The notes below the pieces were generated by a model. It had not been told where the DNA came from. It ran no database searches and saw nothing but the letters and a program-made list of their open reading frames with translations. Below, piece after piece: positions 6,476-14,070 of a stretch of DNA of 17,575 nt. The translations under genes were made by a program, and so were the position numbers. Every line of letters starts with the position of its first letter. Position 1 is the first letter of the stretch. Source of the stretch: Bacillota bacterium (GTDB lineage: Bacteria > Bacillota > Clostridia > Tissierellales > Peptoniphilaceae). The DNA is taken from the NCBI GenBank assembly GCA_023394045.1, contig JAEXBN010000010.1, positions 1-17,575 on the forward strand, in the 5' to 3' direction.

Positions 6476-7452
6476 TTTTCGCCCTCCCTCGACCGAAAGC
6501 CGCAATGCGAGGGCTTGAATGCCGCATCGCCAAAAAGCACCGCTCCTTCCGTGTCAATCTGGGGCGTCCGCAGCGTCCATCCAGATGGAAGCCCCTCGAA
6601 TAGCGCTTCACCGGTGCGGTCTGCCTCTTTGGCCATGGTAAACACAAGAAGAGTGGGACCGGATCCACTGATTACGACACCGATGGCTCCCGCCTTTCTT
6701 GCGATGCGTTCCACTTCAGAGAATCCCGGAATATGGCGGCGCCGCACCGGTTCGTGCAGACGATCCTCCAACCCCATCCGCAACACGCGCCGGTTTCCCG
6801 TCCGCAATCCCTGAAGCAAAAAGCCGACCGACGCTAGGTTCGCCACGGCATCGCTGCGTGGAACGGATTCAGCAAGTTCGCCACGCGATTTCTGCGTACT
6901 GGTCGAAAAATCTGGAATACAGAGATGAAAGGCCAACTCCTCCGAGACGGGAAGCTGCGTCGAAAAAACGCTGCGGCGCTGACTCTTGGACAACTGAAGC
7001 CCACCATAAAGCGCCGGAGCAACATTGTCTGGGTGCCCTTCAACCTTCGTCACCACCTGAAGAATGGACGCATCCGTAAAACGCCCTCCTCGTTCTTTTG
7101 GCTCCAGCAAACGTGCAAGGTATCGTGCCGCTTCCGCACCGGCAACAATGCACGTCGCGGAGGAGCCCATGCCGCGGGTGGAGGGAATATCCGATTCAAT
7201 GAATACTCCCACATCCGGAAGCGCCACATGCATTGCTTCCGCGTAGGTCCAGTATCCGTCCAAGACAAGATTTTTTCGCGACATCACATGTCCTGCTTCT
7301 GCCGCCGTCGCATAGCGTGGAGAAACCATGGGATCTCCGTTTCCACGCACATGAAATGTGAAATGAGCATAAATCGTCCACGCCAGACCCAAACAATCAA
7401 AACCCGGACCTAAATTCGCACTGGTTGCCGGCACGCGAACGGTAAATTTCAT
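6472..7452 (-). CDS. thrB: Homoserine kinase
   Basis: A 326-residue GHMP-family kinase that phosphorylates L-homoserine with ATP, the step before threonine synthase. The N-terminal PATSANLGPGFDCLGLA (8-24) and the phosphate-binding loop PSTRGMGSSAT (90-100) are family hallmarks. The C-terminal GAIGVVISGSGPTLLVF is the third GHMP motif. ATG at 7452 has GGAGG six bases upstream and shares its A with the thrC stop codon (TGATG); the frame is open further upstream but that part is read as ThrC in another frame. The length is normal for the family. The stop overlaps the ogt GTG start. Cytoplasmic; part of the aspartate-to-threonine operon. Confidence 0.95.
   Translation of the reverse strand: MKFTVRVPATSANLGPGFDCLGLAWTIYAHFTFHVRGNGDPMVSPRYATAAEAGHVMSRKNLVLDGYWTYAEAMHVALPDVGVFIESDIPSTRGMGSSATCIVAGAEAARYLARLLEPKERGGRFTDASILQVVTKVEGHPDNVAPALYGGLQLSKSQRRSVFSTQLPVSEELAFHLCIPDFSTSTQKSRGELAESVPRSDAVANLASVGFLLQGLRTGNRRVLRMGLEDRLHEPVRRRHIPGFSEVERIARKAGAIGVVISGSGPTLLVFTMAKEADRTGEALFEGLPSGWTLRTPQIDTEGAVLFGDAAFKPSHCGFRSREGEK
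6482..6487 (-). promoter_or_regulatory. Ribosome binding site that fixes the GTG start of ogt
   Basis: GGAGGG on the minus strand, six bases before GTG at 6475 and inside the last codons of thrB. It decides between GTG 6475 and the ATG three codons later. Confidence 0.6.
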
Positions 7453-8912
7453 CACTCTCCTCCTTTGATGCCTTCTCTGACGATCTGATCCATCTCGGCG
7501 ACCGACACGCGCAATTCCCGATGAGGCGGCTGCTTGACCATCGCCTGAAGCACCTGGGGAACCGCAAGACCGGCGAAGCGTCCCAGCGCATTCCATTGCT
7601 CCTCCAACGTTTCTGGAACCTCCTGATGCAAAGCAGACAGCACGGTTTCAGGAAACTTGAACGGGCTCGCCGTCGATAGAATCAGCGTGATCCCCTCGGT
7701 TGAGTCCGCCATGGCTCTTCCGGCGACGAAAGCGCTGACTGCCGTATGCGGATCAATCACTTTTCCCGTTTTTTGATAAACCGAAGCAATCGTCTCGGCG
7801 CACTCCTTCTCAGAAGCCCATCCCCACTGAGCGCGAAGAGGCTCGCGCAGCGTAAAATGTCCCTCTTCCTTCCATTGCCTCATCAATTTCGAGACGCGCT
7901 CCGTGCTCTGTGTTTCATGATACAAATACCGCTCCAAATTGCTTGAAACCAAAATATCCATGGACGGACTCGTCGTCACATACAGCGGGCGATTCGAATC
8001 ATAGGTTCCCGTCGCGCCGAAATCGGAAAGAACATGATTCGCGTTGGACGCGACGGTCATCTTTCCCAGCGGCAAACCCATGCGGCGCGCATAATCCCCT
8101 GCGAGAAAATCTCCGAAATTTCCCGTCGGAACGACGACATCCAGCGCCTCCCCATAGTCCATCTTCTGAGCTTCCACCAGCTGAAGATACGCGCTCACAT
8201 AATATGTAATTTGAGGGATGAGCCGCCCAATATTGATCGAATTGGCCGAGGAAAGACGGATTCCCTTTTTGTGCAGGATTTCCTGTAAATCCGGATCCGC
8301 AAACATCCTCTTCACGCTGCTCTGGCAATCATCAAAGTTGCCCTCCACGCCGATCGCCCGGACATTGTCCGCTTCATAAGTCAGCATTTGCAGACGCTGC
8401 GCATCGCTGACTCCATCCGCCGGATAAAAGACGCGCACCGAAACTCCGGAGATGCCGGAAAATCCCTCCATGGCCGCTTTTCCCGTATCGCCGGAAGTGG
8501 CCGTCAAGACCAGAATATGCTCCTCCACGCCCAGCTGCTTCTGAGCCGCACGCATCAAATAAGGAAGAACCGATAAGGCGACATCCTTAAATGCAAGGGT
8601 CGGACCATGCCATAGATCCAGAAAGGCGCAATGATCGTTCACCATGTCCACCGGTGTCACCAACGGATGATCAAATCGCTTGCCATAAGCCTGCGCGGCC
8701 GCCTCATGGAGGGCTTTCTCACCAAGATCATCAAAATACAAAGCAAACACGCGCTCCGCCATATCGGCAAAAGAGAGCCCGCTCCAGGTGCGAAAATCCA
8801 CCTGGGGAAAGGTCTCCGGCACATAGAGTCCGCCATCCGGAGCCATTCCCTGAAGAATGGCTTCCGCACCCGTCGCCATCACCTGTTCATTTCGTGTCGA
8901 GTGGTAACGCAT
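7452..8912 (-). CDS. thrC: Threonine synthase (long type)
   Basis: A 486-residue PLP enzyme that converts O-phosphohomoserine to L-threonine. The N-terminal block MRYHSTRNE and APDGGLYVPE (24-33) are typical of the long class of threonine synthase, as in E. coli, yeast and clostridia; the Bacillus enzyme is a shorter class of about 350 residues. The cofactor lysine is expected in GPTLAFKD (Lys109), and the SGDTG loop (140-144) holds the PLP phosphate region. ATG at 8912 is preceded by a run of five G and shares its A with the hom stop (TGATG). GTG codons at 8915 and 8924 are less likely. The reading frame is intact and all motifs are present. Confidence 0.95.
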   Translation of the reverse strand: MRYHSTRNEQVMATGAEAILQGMAPDGGLYVPETFPQVDFRTWSGLSFADMAERVFALYFDDLGEKALHEAAAQAYGKRFDHPLVTPVDMVNDHCAFLDLWHGPTLAFKDVALSVLPYLMRAAQKQLGVEEHILVLTATSGDTGKAAMEGFSGISGVSVRVFYPADGVSDAQRLQMLTYEADNVRAIGVEGNFDDCQSSVKRMFADPDLQEILHKKGIRLSSANSINIGRLIPQITYYVSAYLQLVEAQKMDYGEALDVVVPTGNFGDFLAGDYARRMGLPLGKMTVASNANHVLSDFGATGTYDSNRPLYVTTSPSMDILVSSNLERYLYHETQSTERVSKLMRQWKEEGHFTLREPLRAQWGWASEKECAETIASVYQKTGKVIDPHTAVSAFVAGRAMADSTEGITLILSTASPFKFPETVLSALHQEVPETLEEQWNALGRFAGLAVPQVLQAMVKQPPHRELRVSVAEMDQIVREGIKGGE

Positions 8913-10147
8913 CACATCCCCCACTTCAATACCACAGCGCCTCTCTGATAAAGCATCTCAGCCTCGCGCAGGGACAAGCGCATGAATCCCGCATGATCCG
9001 GAAGCGCACCTAATTTTTCCATCGTTTCTCCATCCGGCACATTCGCCGACAGGCTCGAACGAAGATCCGACCAAGGATCGGACTCCTCCGCCGTGCGCAG
9101 CCTCACATAATACCACTCGGCCTCACTGGCATCGGGTTCCTCTTTGGCGGAGAGCTCTCCTCCCGCTTCTGAAGCCGAATGAACTGCGGGCGACCAGCGT
9201 GACCGGGAAACAGAAAGCAAATCTGTCCATACCGCATTGGCTGTCGGATCCATTCCTGCACCGGGACCCCGAAAAACAAGATGTCCAACGCGCGATCCCT
9301 GCACCTCCACCTGATTATCCAGTCCCTGAACCAGCGCAAGACCATCGCTTTCAGGCAGTGCCACCGGACAAACGAAGGCGCTCTGCCTTCCGCCATGTCC
9401 CTCAAATGAAGCGATAAGGCGGATCATCCGATGAGCGGATCGCATCCACGCCATGTCCTGCGCATCCAACGTCTCAATGCCAAGGCAAGGAATCTGATCC
9501 AGCGACAGAGCATGTCCGGAAACCAGCGAAGCCAAAATCGCAATTTTACGCTGTGCGTCATACCCCGCCAAATCATCCGTCGGATCGGCTTCCAGAACGC
9601 CCAGCCTGCGGGCTTCTCCAAGAACCTCCTCCAACGCTTTTCCTTTCGCCAGTTCTGTAAGAACATAATTTGAACTTCCGTTGACAATGCCGCGAATCGT
9701 CTCAATCTCATTCAAGGCAGCCTGCGCAATCAAGGGAGCCACGATCGGAATGCCTCCGCATACAGCCGCTTCAAAGCGAAAAGAAGCGCCTCCGTCTTGG
9801 GCGGCACGGGATAATTCCTCAAAATCCGCCGCAACGGCCGCTTTATTGGCAGTCACCACAGACTTGCCCGACAACAGTGCCTGTTTCATCAGGCGAGACG
9901 CCATCTCCTGGTCTCCGGTAACCTCCACTAAGCAGTCTACGTCCTCCCGAGACACCAGTGTCTCAGCATCCGTGGTAAACAATTCTTCCGGCGCGGAGAC
10001 GGCACGCTTTTTCCCCAGCGTGCGCACACCGATTCCCACGATATTCATCGGCTCCCCCAACGCCTGATCCAGAAGATCTTTCCGCTCCTGAAGAAGCTTC
10101 CAGACCCCCTGTCCGACGGTTCCGAAGCCCAAAAGAGCGATGTTCAT
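8912..10147 (-). CDS. hom: Homoserine dehydrogenase
   Basis: A 411-residue NAD(P)-dependent enzyme that reduces aspartate semialdehyde to homoserine. The Rossmann motif GFGTVG is at 7-12 and the family signature EADPTDDLAGYDAQRK at 186-201. Within it Asp197 and Lys201 match the catalytic pair known from the yeast enzyme. GPGAGMDPTANAVWTDLL (294-311) is the conserved closing block of the catalytic part. After a Ser/Glu-rich linker (about 319-343) the last 70 residues start like an ACT domain (WYYVRL) but lack its usual glycine-rich PGVL-type turn. The feedback domain may therefore be degenerate. ATG at 10147 has GGGGAG seven bases upstream and shares its A with the asd stop (TGATG). Confidence 0.94.
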   Translation of the reverse strand: MNIALLGFGTVGQGVWKLLQERKDLLDQALGEPMNIVGIGVRTLGKKRAVSAPEELFTTDAETLVSREDVDCLVEVTGDQEMASRLMKQALLSGKSVVTANKAAVAADFEELSRAAQDGGASFRFEAAVCGGIPIVAPLIAQAALNEIETIRGIVNGSSNYVLTELAKGKALEEVLGEARRLGVLEADPTDDLAGYDAQRKIAILASLVSGHALSLDQIPCLGIETLDAQDMAWMRSAHRMIRLIASFEGHGGRQSAFVCPVALPESDGLALVQGLDNQVEVQGSRVGHLVFRGPGAGMDPTANAVWTDLLSVSRSRWSPAVHSASEAGGELSAKEEPDASEAEWYYVRLRTAEESDPWSDLRSSLSANVPDGETMEKLGALPDHAGFMRLSLREAEMLYQRGAVVLKWGM

Positions 10148-11136
10148 CACTGTTCTCCCCTCATCGCCGCCCACGCTTCAGCGATCTGTACGGAATTGGT
10201 CGCCGCGCCTTTTCGGATATTATCCGCCACGCAGAACAGGTGAATCGTGTTCGGTTGGGAAAGATCCCGGCGAATTCTCCCCACATAAATGAGATCATTG
10301 CCCTTGCAGTCTTCGGGGATGGGATAGACCAGATGCTCCGGATCGTCCTTCAGCACCACGCCATCCGCTTGTTCCATGCCCGAACGAACTTCCTGCAAAT
10401 CAAAATCATGTTCCAATTCCACGTCGATGGACACGCAATGCCCATAATCCACCGGAACGCGGACACAGGTGGCGCTGACCGCGAGATCAGGAAGCTCCAG
10501 AATCTTCCGCGTCTCATGAATCATCTTCCATTCTTCCTTGGTATAGCCATCCTCTAAAAATTGATCGATGCGAGGAAGAACATTCTTCGGCAGCGGATGG
10601 TCGAACGTCGTCGTCGTCCCTTCCTCCAAGTCATGAAGGCCTTTCATGCCAGCGCCGGATGCCGCCTGGTAAGAGGTATACAAAACGCGCTTCAGCCCGT
10701 ACAGATCCCGGAGCACCTTCAGCGGGGGCATGCACTGAATGGTTGAGCAATTGGGGTTCGCAATGATCCCTTCATAGTTCTTCAGAACATGCGCATTGAC
10801 TTCCGGAACCACCAGGGGAATGCCCTCATGCTGACGCCATTGGGAGCTATTATCAATCACCGTGATTCCTTGTTCCGCCGCCAACGGCGCAAATTGAGCG
10901 CTGGTTCCTGCTCCAGCAGAAAACAAGGCGATATCCATATCCGGAGTGAACGATTGTTCCATCAGCTCCTGCACCACCCATTCTTTTCCTCGAAAAGGAA
11001 CCGTCGAACCGGCAGACCGCGCCGAGGCAAACGGAATCAACGTTTTAACCGGAAAATTCCGCTCTTCGAGAACGCGAAGCATCGTGCGTCCCACGAGCCC
11101 CGTCGCGCCGACCACTGCAACTGTGTATTCTTTCAT
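10147..11136 (-). CDS. asd: Aspartate-semialdehyde dehydrogenase
   Basis: A 329-residue NADPH enzyme that makes aspartate semialdehyde from aspartyl phosphate. GATGLVG (10-16) is the dinucleotide loop. NPNCSTIQ contains the catalytic Cys130, and the VRVPVDYGHC block carries the expected catalytic histidine. The length is typical of the bacterial single-domain family. ATG at 11136 lies one base after the lysC stop, with GGGGAGG six bases upstream; the longer open frame to 11220 overlaps lysC and has no family-like sequence. The semialdehyde is also the branch point to lysine, but no lysine-branch gene is in this window. Confidence 0.95.
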   Translation of the reverse strand: MKEYTVAVVGATGLVGRTMLRVLEERNFPVKTLIPFASARSAGSTVPFRGKEWVVQELMEQSFTPDMDIALFSAGAGTSAQFAPLAAEQGITVIDNSSQWRQHEGIPLVVPEVNAHVLKNYEGIIANPNCSTIQCMPPLKVLRDLYGLKRVLYTSYQAASGAGMKGLHDLEEGTTTTFDHPLPKNVLPRIDQFLEDGYTKEEWKMIHETRKILELPDLAVSATCVRVPVDYGHCVSIDVELEHDFDLQEVRSGMEQADGVVLKDDPEHLVYPIPEDCKGNDLIYVGRIRRDLSQPNTIHLFCVADNIRKGAATNSVQIAEAWAAMRGEQ

Positions 11137-11137
11137 G

Positions 11138-12457
11138 TCACTCCTCCCCTTTCGCTTCATCAAAAAATTCCTGATACAGCACGCGCACCGACCGTTCAAA
11201 ATCGTCCTGCCCCACGCCAATGATGATATTCAGCTCGCTGGCTCCCTGCGAAATCATGCGAATGCTGATTCCTGCTTGTCCCAACGCCTGAAACATCCTT
11301 GCCGCCACGCCGGGACGCTGTGCCATGCCTTCCCCGACCACGGCAAGCAGCGCCACATTATCCGACACGCGGATGGAATCGGGCTCCGAAAAAATATCAA
11401 TCTCTTCCAAGATCTTTTTTCGGCGACTCCGAAACTGATCCTCGCGCACAATCACCGAAACCGTATCCATGGAAGAAGGCATATGCTCAATCGCACAGGA
11501 ATTGGCTTCAAATACAGACGTCAGGCGACGCAAAAACCCTGCATCCCCTCCGCCATGACGTTTCATAATCGTGATGACCATAAATCCGGTTTTCCCCGCA
11601 ATTCCGGTCACAATCCGGTCTCCCAGCTCTGCCGACGGGACAATCCGCGTTCCTTCCGCTTCTGGCGCATTCGTATTTAAAATCTGAATCGGCACTCCCG
11701 CTCGGCGGGCAGGATATACCGCATCCTCATGCAGCACCTGCGCCCCCATGTAGCTCAGCTCATGTAACTCTTCATAGGTAACGACACGAATCGGTACGGG
11801 AGATTTTACGATGTGGGGATCCGCTGCAAGAAACCCGGACACGTCCGTCCAGTTTTCATACACTTCTGCTCCCAGTGCACCCGCCAGGATCGCCCCCGTA
11901 ATATCTGAACCACCCCTTGAAAAGGTGGTAATCCGTCCGCTTCCCGTGGATCCATAGAACCCAGGAACAACATAGCGCCCGCCATTCAACCGCGCCCGTA
12001 CCTGTTTTTGGGTTTCCGCCATATCCAGCGAACCGCCATCATCAAACCGAATCAATTCCGCCGCATCCACAAATTGAAACCCCAGCAGCTCGGCAACCAC
12101 TTTCGCCGACAGATACTCTCCGCGGCTGGCGCAAAAATCAGCGCTCGCTCCGGAAAAAATCTGCTGGCGAATTTCCGATAAATCTTCCTCCAAATCGAGA
12201 GAAAGACCAAGCTCATTTCGGATATCCAGGAACCGGCGTGAAATATGATCCAGAACCTCTCCCCCGCCCATATCAATGGAGACCAGCTGATGCGCCAAAT
12301 AAAGCATATCGGTAATCTTATGATCGTCATCGCTCCGTTTTCCCGGCGCTGAGACCACCACCACCTCTCTGCGGGGATCCTGCTCCACGATCGTCTGCAC
12401 TTTTCTTAATTGTGAAGCATCCGCACAGGATGTTCCTCCAAATTTAATGACCTTCAT
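11138..12457 (-). CDS. lysC: Aspartokinase, monofunctional with two C-terminal ACT domains (YclM/LysC type)
   Basis: A 439-residue enzyme that phosphorylates aspartate, the committed step of the pathway. KFGGTS (5-10) is the N-terminal kinase signature. The ATP-binding block GFYGSTGSGRITTFSRGGSD (166-185) and ENWTDVSGFLAADP follow. Two ACT domains fill about 291-365 and 368-435 and should bind feedback inhibitors; which amino acid (threonine, lysine or both) cannot be told from sequence. The length and the single start suggest the aspartokinase III/YclM class rather than the alpha/beta Bacillus LysC with an internal start. ATG at 12457 follows GAGGAGGGG. First gene of the threonine operon, so it is probably dedicated to threonine. 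The symbol could equally be thrA or yclM by lineage custom. Confidence 0.93.
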   Translation of the reverse strand: MKVIKFGGTSCADASQLRKVQTIVEQDPRREVVVVSAPGKRSDDDHKITDMLYLAHQLVSIDMGGGEVLDHISRRFLDIRNELGLSLDLEEDLSEIRQQIFSGASADFCASRGEYLSAKVVAELLGFQFVDAAELIRFDDGGSLDMAETQKQVRARLNGGRYVVPGFYGSTGSGRITTFSRGGSDITGAILAGALGAEVYENWTDVSGFLAADPHIVKSPVPIRVVTYEELHELSYMGAQVLHEDAVYPARRAGVPIQILNTNAPEAEGTRIVPSAELGDRIVTGIAGKTGFMVITIMKRHGGGDAGFLRRLTSVFEANSCAIEHMPSSMDTVSVIVREDQFRSRRKKILEEIDIFSEPDSIRVSDNVALLAVVGEGMAQRPGVAARMFQALGQAGISIRMISQGASELNIIIGVGQDDFERSVRVLYQEFFDEAKGEE

Positions 12458-12467
12458 CGCCCCTCCT

Positions 12468-12499
12468 CGCCGGAATCGCGCCTGATCAGGCAGCCGGCG
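12468..12499. promoter_or_regulatory. Leader hairpin directly upstream of the lysC ribosome site
   Basis: CGCCGG (12468-12473) pairs with CCGGCG (12494-12499), enclosing the perfect 12-base palindrome GCCTGATCAGGC (12480-12491). In the lysC mRNA the right arm ends exactly where the GAGGAGGGG ribosome site begins, so folding could affect initiation. Read on the plus strand the stem is followed by TTTTT, so it could also stop transcripts that run antisense to the thr operon. No T-box or lysine riboswitch motif is visible in this short leader. Confidence 0.45.
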
Positions 12500-12543
12500 T
12501 TTTTACCTCTCTTTTCACCTGACTCCATCGGATCGATGCTACT

Positions 12544-12572
12544 AGTGTAGCGGCTTCTATGGCATGATACAA
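12544..12572 (-). promoter_or_regulatory. Candidate promoter for the lysC-asd-hom-thrC-thrB-ogt operon
   Basis: On the minus strand TTGTAT (12572-12567), 17 bases, TACACT (12549-12544). The spacing is ideal and the boxes are moderate (three and four of six). The leader would be about 80 bases and include the hairpin before the lysC ribosome site. The -35 overlaps the divergent queH -10. Confidence 0.35.
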
Positions 12573-12573
12573 T
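12565..12573 (+). promoter_or_regulatory. Extended -10 promoter candidate for queH
   Basis: TGATACAAT matches the extended -10 form TGnTATAAT with one mismatch. The -35 region is poor, as is common for extended -10 promoters. A start near 12580 would give a leader of about 100 bases with no recognisable preQ1 riboswitch. Confidence 0.45.
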
Positions 12574-12666
12574 AAAACTGATCTGAAGATGCGTAAAAAT
12601 CCGTTCAACGGGATCGATGGAGCCGGTTGAGCCAATTGAGCCGAGGTCTATTCTATGTCGATAGAG

Positions 12667-12673
12667 AAAGGAG
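12667..12673 (+). promoter_or_regulatory. Ribosome binding site that favours the GTG start of queH
   Basis: AAAGGAG, five bases before GTG at 12679. The alternative ATG at 12655 has only GAGG eight bases upstream. Confidence 0.55.
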
Positions 12674-12678
12674 CATTC

Positions 12679-13305
12679 GTGGAAAAAATCAATTACCAGA
12701 AAAAGCTGGAGTCCATCTTAGAACATTTACCAAGCGATCCGGTGCCTCGCCTTCTCCTGCACAGCTGCTGCGGCCCATGCAGCACGTATGTCCTGGAATA
12801 TCTCTCCGACTATTTCGAGATCTCGGTCTACTATTTTAATCCGAATATTGATCCGCCCAGCGAATATGCGTTCCGCGAAGCCGAACAGCAACGGCTGATC
12901 GCGGAGCTACCCACCGCACATCCGGTGCACTTCCTCCGTGCGCCCTATGATCCGTCGATCTACGACCAAGCGGTTCAGGGTCATGAGAGCGATCCGGAGC
13001 GCGGCCCCCGCTGCACCCTCTGTTTCAATTTGAGACTCCGGGCTGCGGCAGAAATCGCACGCGCCCAGCACTTTGATTACTTCACCACGACCTTGTCCAT
13101 CAGTCCCCATAAAGACGCACAGCTTCTGAACCGCCTCGGCGAGCGGATCGGTCGGGAATACGGCGTTCCTTATCTCCCTTCCGATTTCAAGAAAAAAAAC
13201 GGCTTTAAGCGTTCGACGGAATTGACCGCTGCCTATGGAATGTACCGCCAAGATTACTGCGGATGCCGATTTTCACGGCTGGCGCGCGATGCGCAATGTC
13301 ATTAA
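12679..13305 (+). CDS. queH: Epoxyqueuosine reductase QueH
   Basis: A 208-residue protein of the QueH family (former DUF208), which reduces epoxyqueuosine to queuosine in tRNA anticodons without the cobalamin used by QueG. The cysteine pattern is complete: HSCCGPC (Cys30, 31, 34), CTLC (Cys112, 115) and YCGC (Cys194, 196), expected to carry an iron-sulfur cluster and a second metal. GTG at 12679 is preferred for its AAAGGAG; ATG at 12655 would add eight residues before a region that already fits the family. It is divergent from lysC and converges on fthC. The two stop codons share TTAA at 13302-13305. No other queuosine gene is in the window, so the precursor may be made elsewhere or salvaged. 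Confidence 0.92.
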   Translation: MEKINYQKKLESILEHLPSDPVPRLLLHSCCGPCSTYVLEYLSDYFEISVYYFNPNIDPPSEYAFREAEQQRLIAELPTAHPVHFLRAPYDPSIYDQAVQGHESDPERGPRCTLCFNLRLRAAAEIARAQHFDYFTTTLSISPHKDAQLLNRLGERIGREYGVPYLPSDFKKKNGFKRSTELTAAYGMYRQDYCGCRFSRLARDAQCH

Positions 13306-13901
13306 TCCCCCGTTCTTTGGTGATTCCTTTTCACCCCATGATCAAACACGCCCTCTTCATTGACCACCAGAGGAAGGATCTGATCCCATGGCTCCAAGGG
13401 CAGATCAGGCTCCATCATGTCCTTCAAGCACACAAGAATCTTCTCTCCCTCATAATGCGCCAAGAATCGGTCATAAAATCCGCCTCCGCGCCCCAGACGT
13501 TTGCCATCAAGAGTCGCGGACAAGCAGGGAATGATCGACAAGTCGATTTGATTCGCCTCCACCGCGGGCGCCGAGGCATCCGGTTCAGGAATGCCCATCC
13601 GACTGGGGGTAAGATCCGCAAGGGAAGTCACCAAATGCAGCATCATCGTTCCAGGGCCAGTAACACGGGGAACGACGAGCTGTTTGCCCTGCTCCAATAC
13701 ATCCTGAAGCAATTCGATCGTATCCAATTCTCCCCTCATGCTCACAAAGCAAAACACGGACTGAGCTTGTTGGTACTGTGGAAGCTGAATGATGCTCCGG
13801 CAAATGCGAACGCTCGCTTCCTTTAATCTCTCCGGGGATATTCCCTTCGCCCGCTCGGATAACTGGCGGCGCAGGATCTTTTTTTCCTCTCTCTTATCCA
13901 T
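13302..13901 (-). CDS. fthC: 5-formyltetrahydrofolate cyclo-ligase
   Basis: A 199-residue enzyme that uses ATP to convert 5-formyl-THF to 5,10-methenyl-THF, rescuing a dead-end folate. The family signature GKRLGRGGGFYDRFL (133-147) is complete, and the N-terminal basic KREEKKILRRQL and MRGELDTIELL blocks fit. The length is slightly above the usual 180-190. ATG at 13901 has GGAGG four bases upstream and sits about 33 bases after the expected transcription start. ATG at 13922 would add seven residues and leave almost no leader. Also known as yqgN or MTHFS. It converges on queH and is divergent from the dCMP deaminase gene, with overlapping promoter elements. Confidence 0.92.
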   Translation of the reverse strand: MDKREEKKILRRQLSERAKGISPERLKEASVRICRSIIQLPQYQQAQSVFCFVSMRGELDTIELLQDVLEQGKQLVVPRVTGPGTMMLHLVTSLADLTPSRMGIPEPDASAPAVEANQIDLSIIPCLSATLDGKRLGRGGGFYDRFLAHYEGEKILVCLKDMMEPDLPLEPWDQILPLVVNEEGVFDHGVKRNHQRTGD

Positions 13902-13913
13902 CTCTCCTCCCGC

Positions 13914-13942
13914 TTCAGACATTGATCTTCTTGATTTATAAT
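13914..13942 (+). promoter_or_regulatory. Promoter for the dCMP deaminase gene
   Basis: TTCAGA (13914-13919), exactly 17 bases, then a perfect TATAAT (13937-13942). The transcript would have a leader of about 120 bases. In it GTCTC and GAGAC can pair as a small stem, but I see no known riboswitch. The -10 overlaps the -10 of the opposing fthC promoter by two bases. Confidence 0.55.
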
Positions 13943-13969
13943 GATTTTATCTTAATGCCGATCCGTCAA
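13941..13969 (-). promoter_or_regulatory. Promoter for fthC
   Basis: On the minus strand TTGACG (13969-13964), 17 bases, AATCAT (13946-13941): five and four of six consensus positions. It places the start near 13934, in keeping with the ATG at 13901. Confidence 0.45.
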
Positions 13970-14070
13970 CATCGCGTCCGGAACGGAATCCATGCTTCGG
14001 AACGTCTCTGCGCGTGATCGGAGACACATCGGATGGAAAAGTAAGATGGAAAAATAAGAAAGGATCTCCC

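Noticed and set aside
12454..12528. 24-codon upstream frame whose TGA overlaps the lysC ATG, as a possible attenuator leader peptide
   Set aside because: No ribosome site precedes its ATG, and it lacks a run of Thr, Ile or Lys codons typical of attenuation.
12458..12540. T-box or lysine riboswitch before lysC
   Set aside because: The leader is only about 80 bases and has no T-box core or lysine-aptamer motif.
12574..12678. preQ1 riboswitch before queH
   Set aside because: Neither the C-rich loop nor the A-rich tail of a preQ1-I element is seen; only two TTGAGCC copies lie close together, which is not enough.
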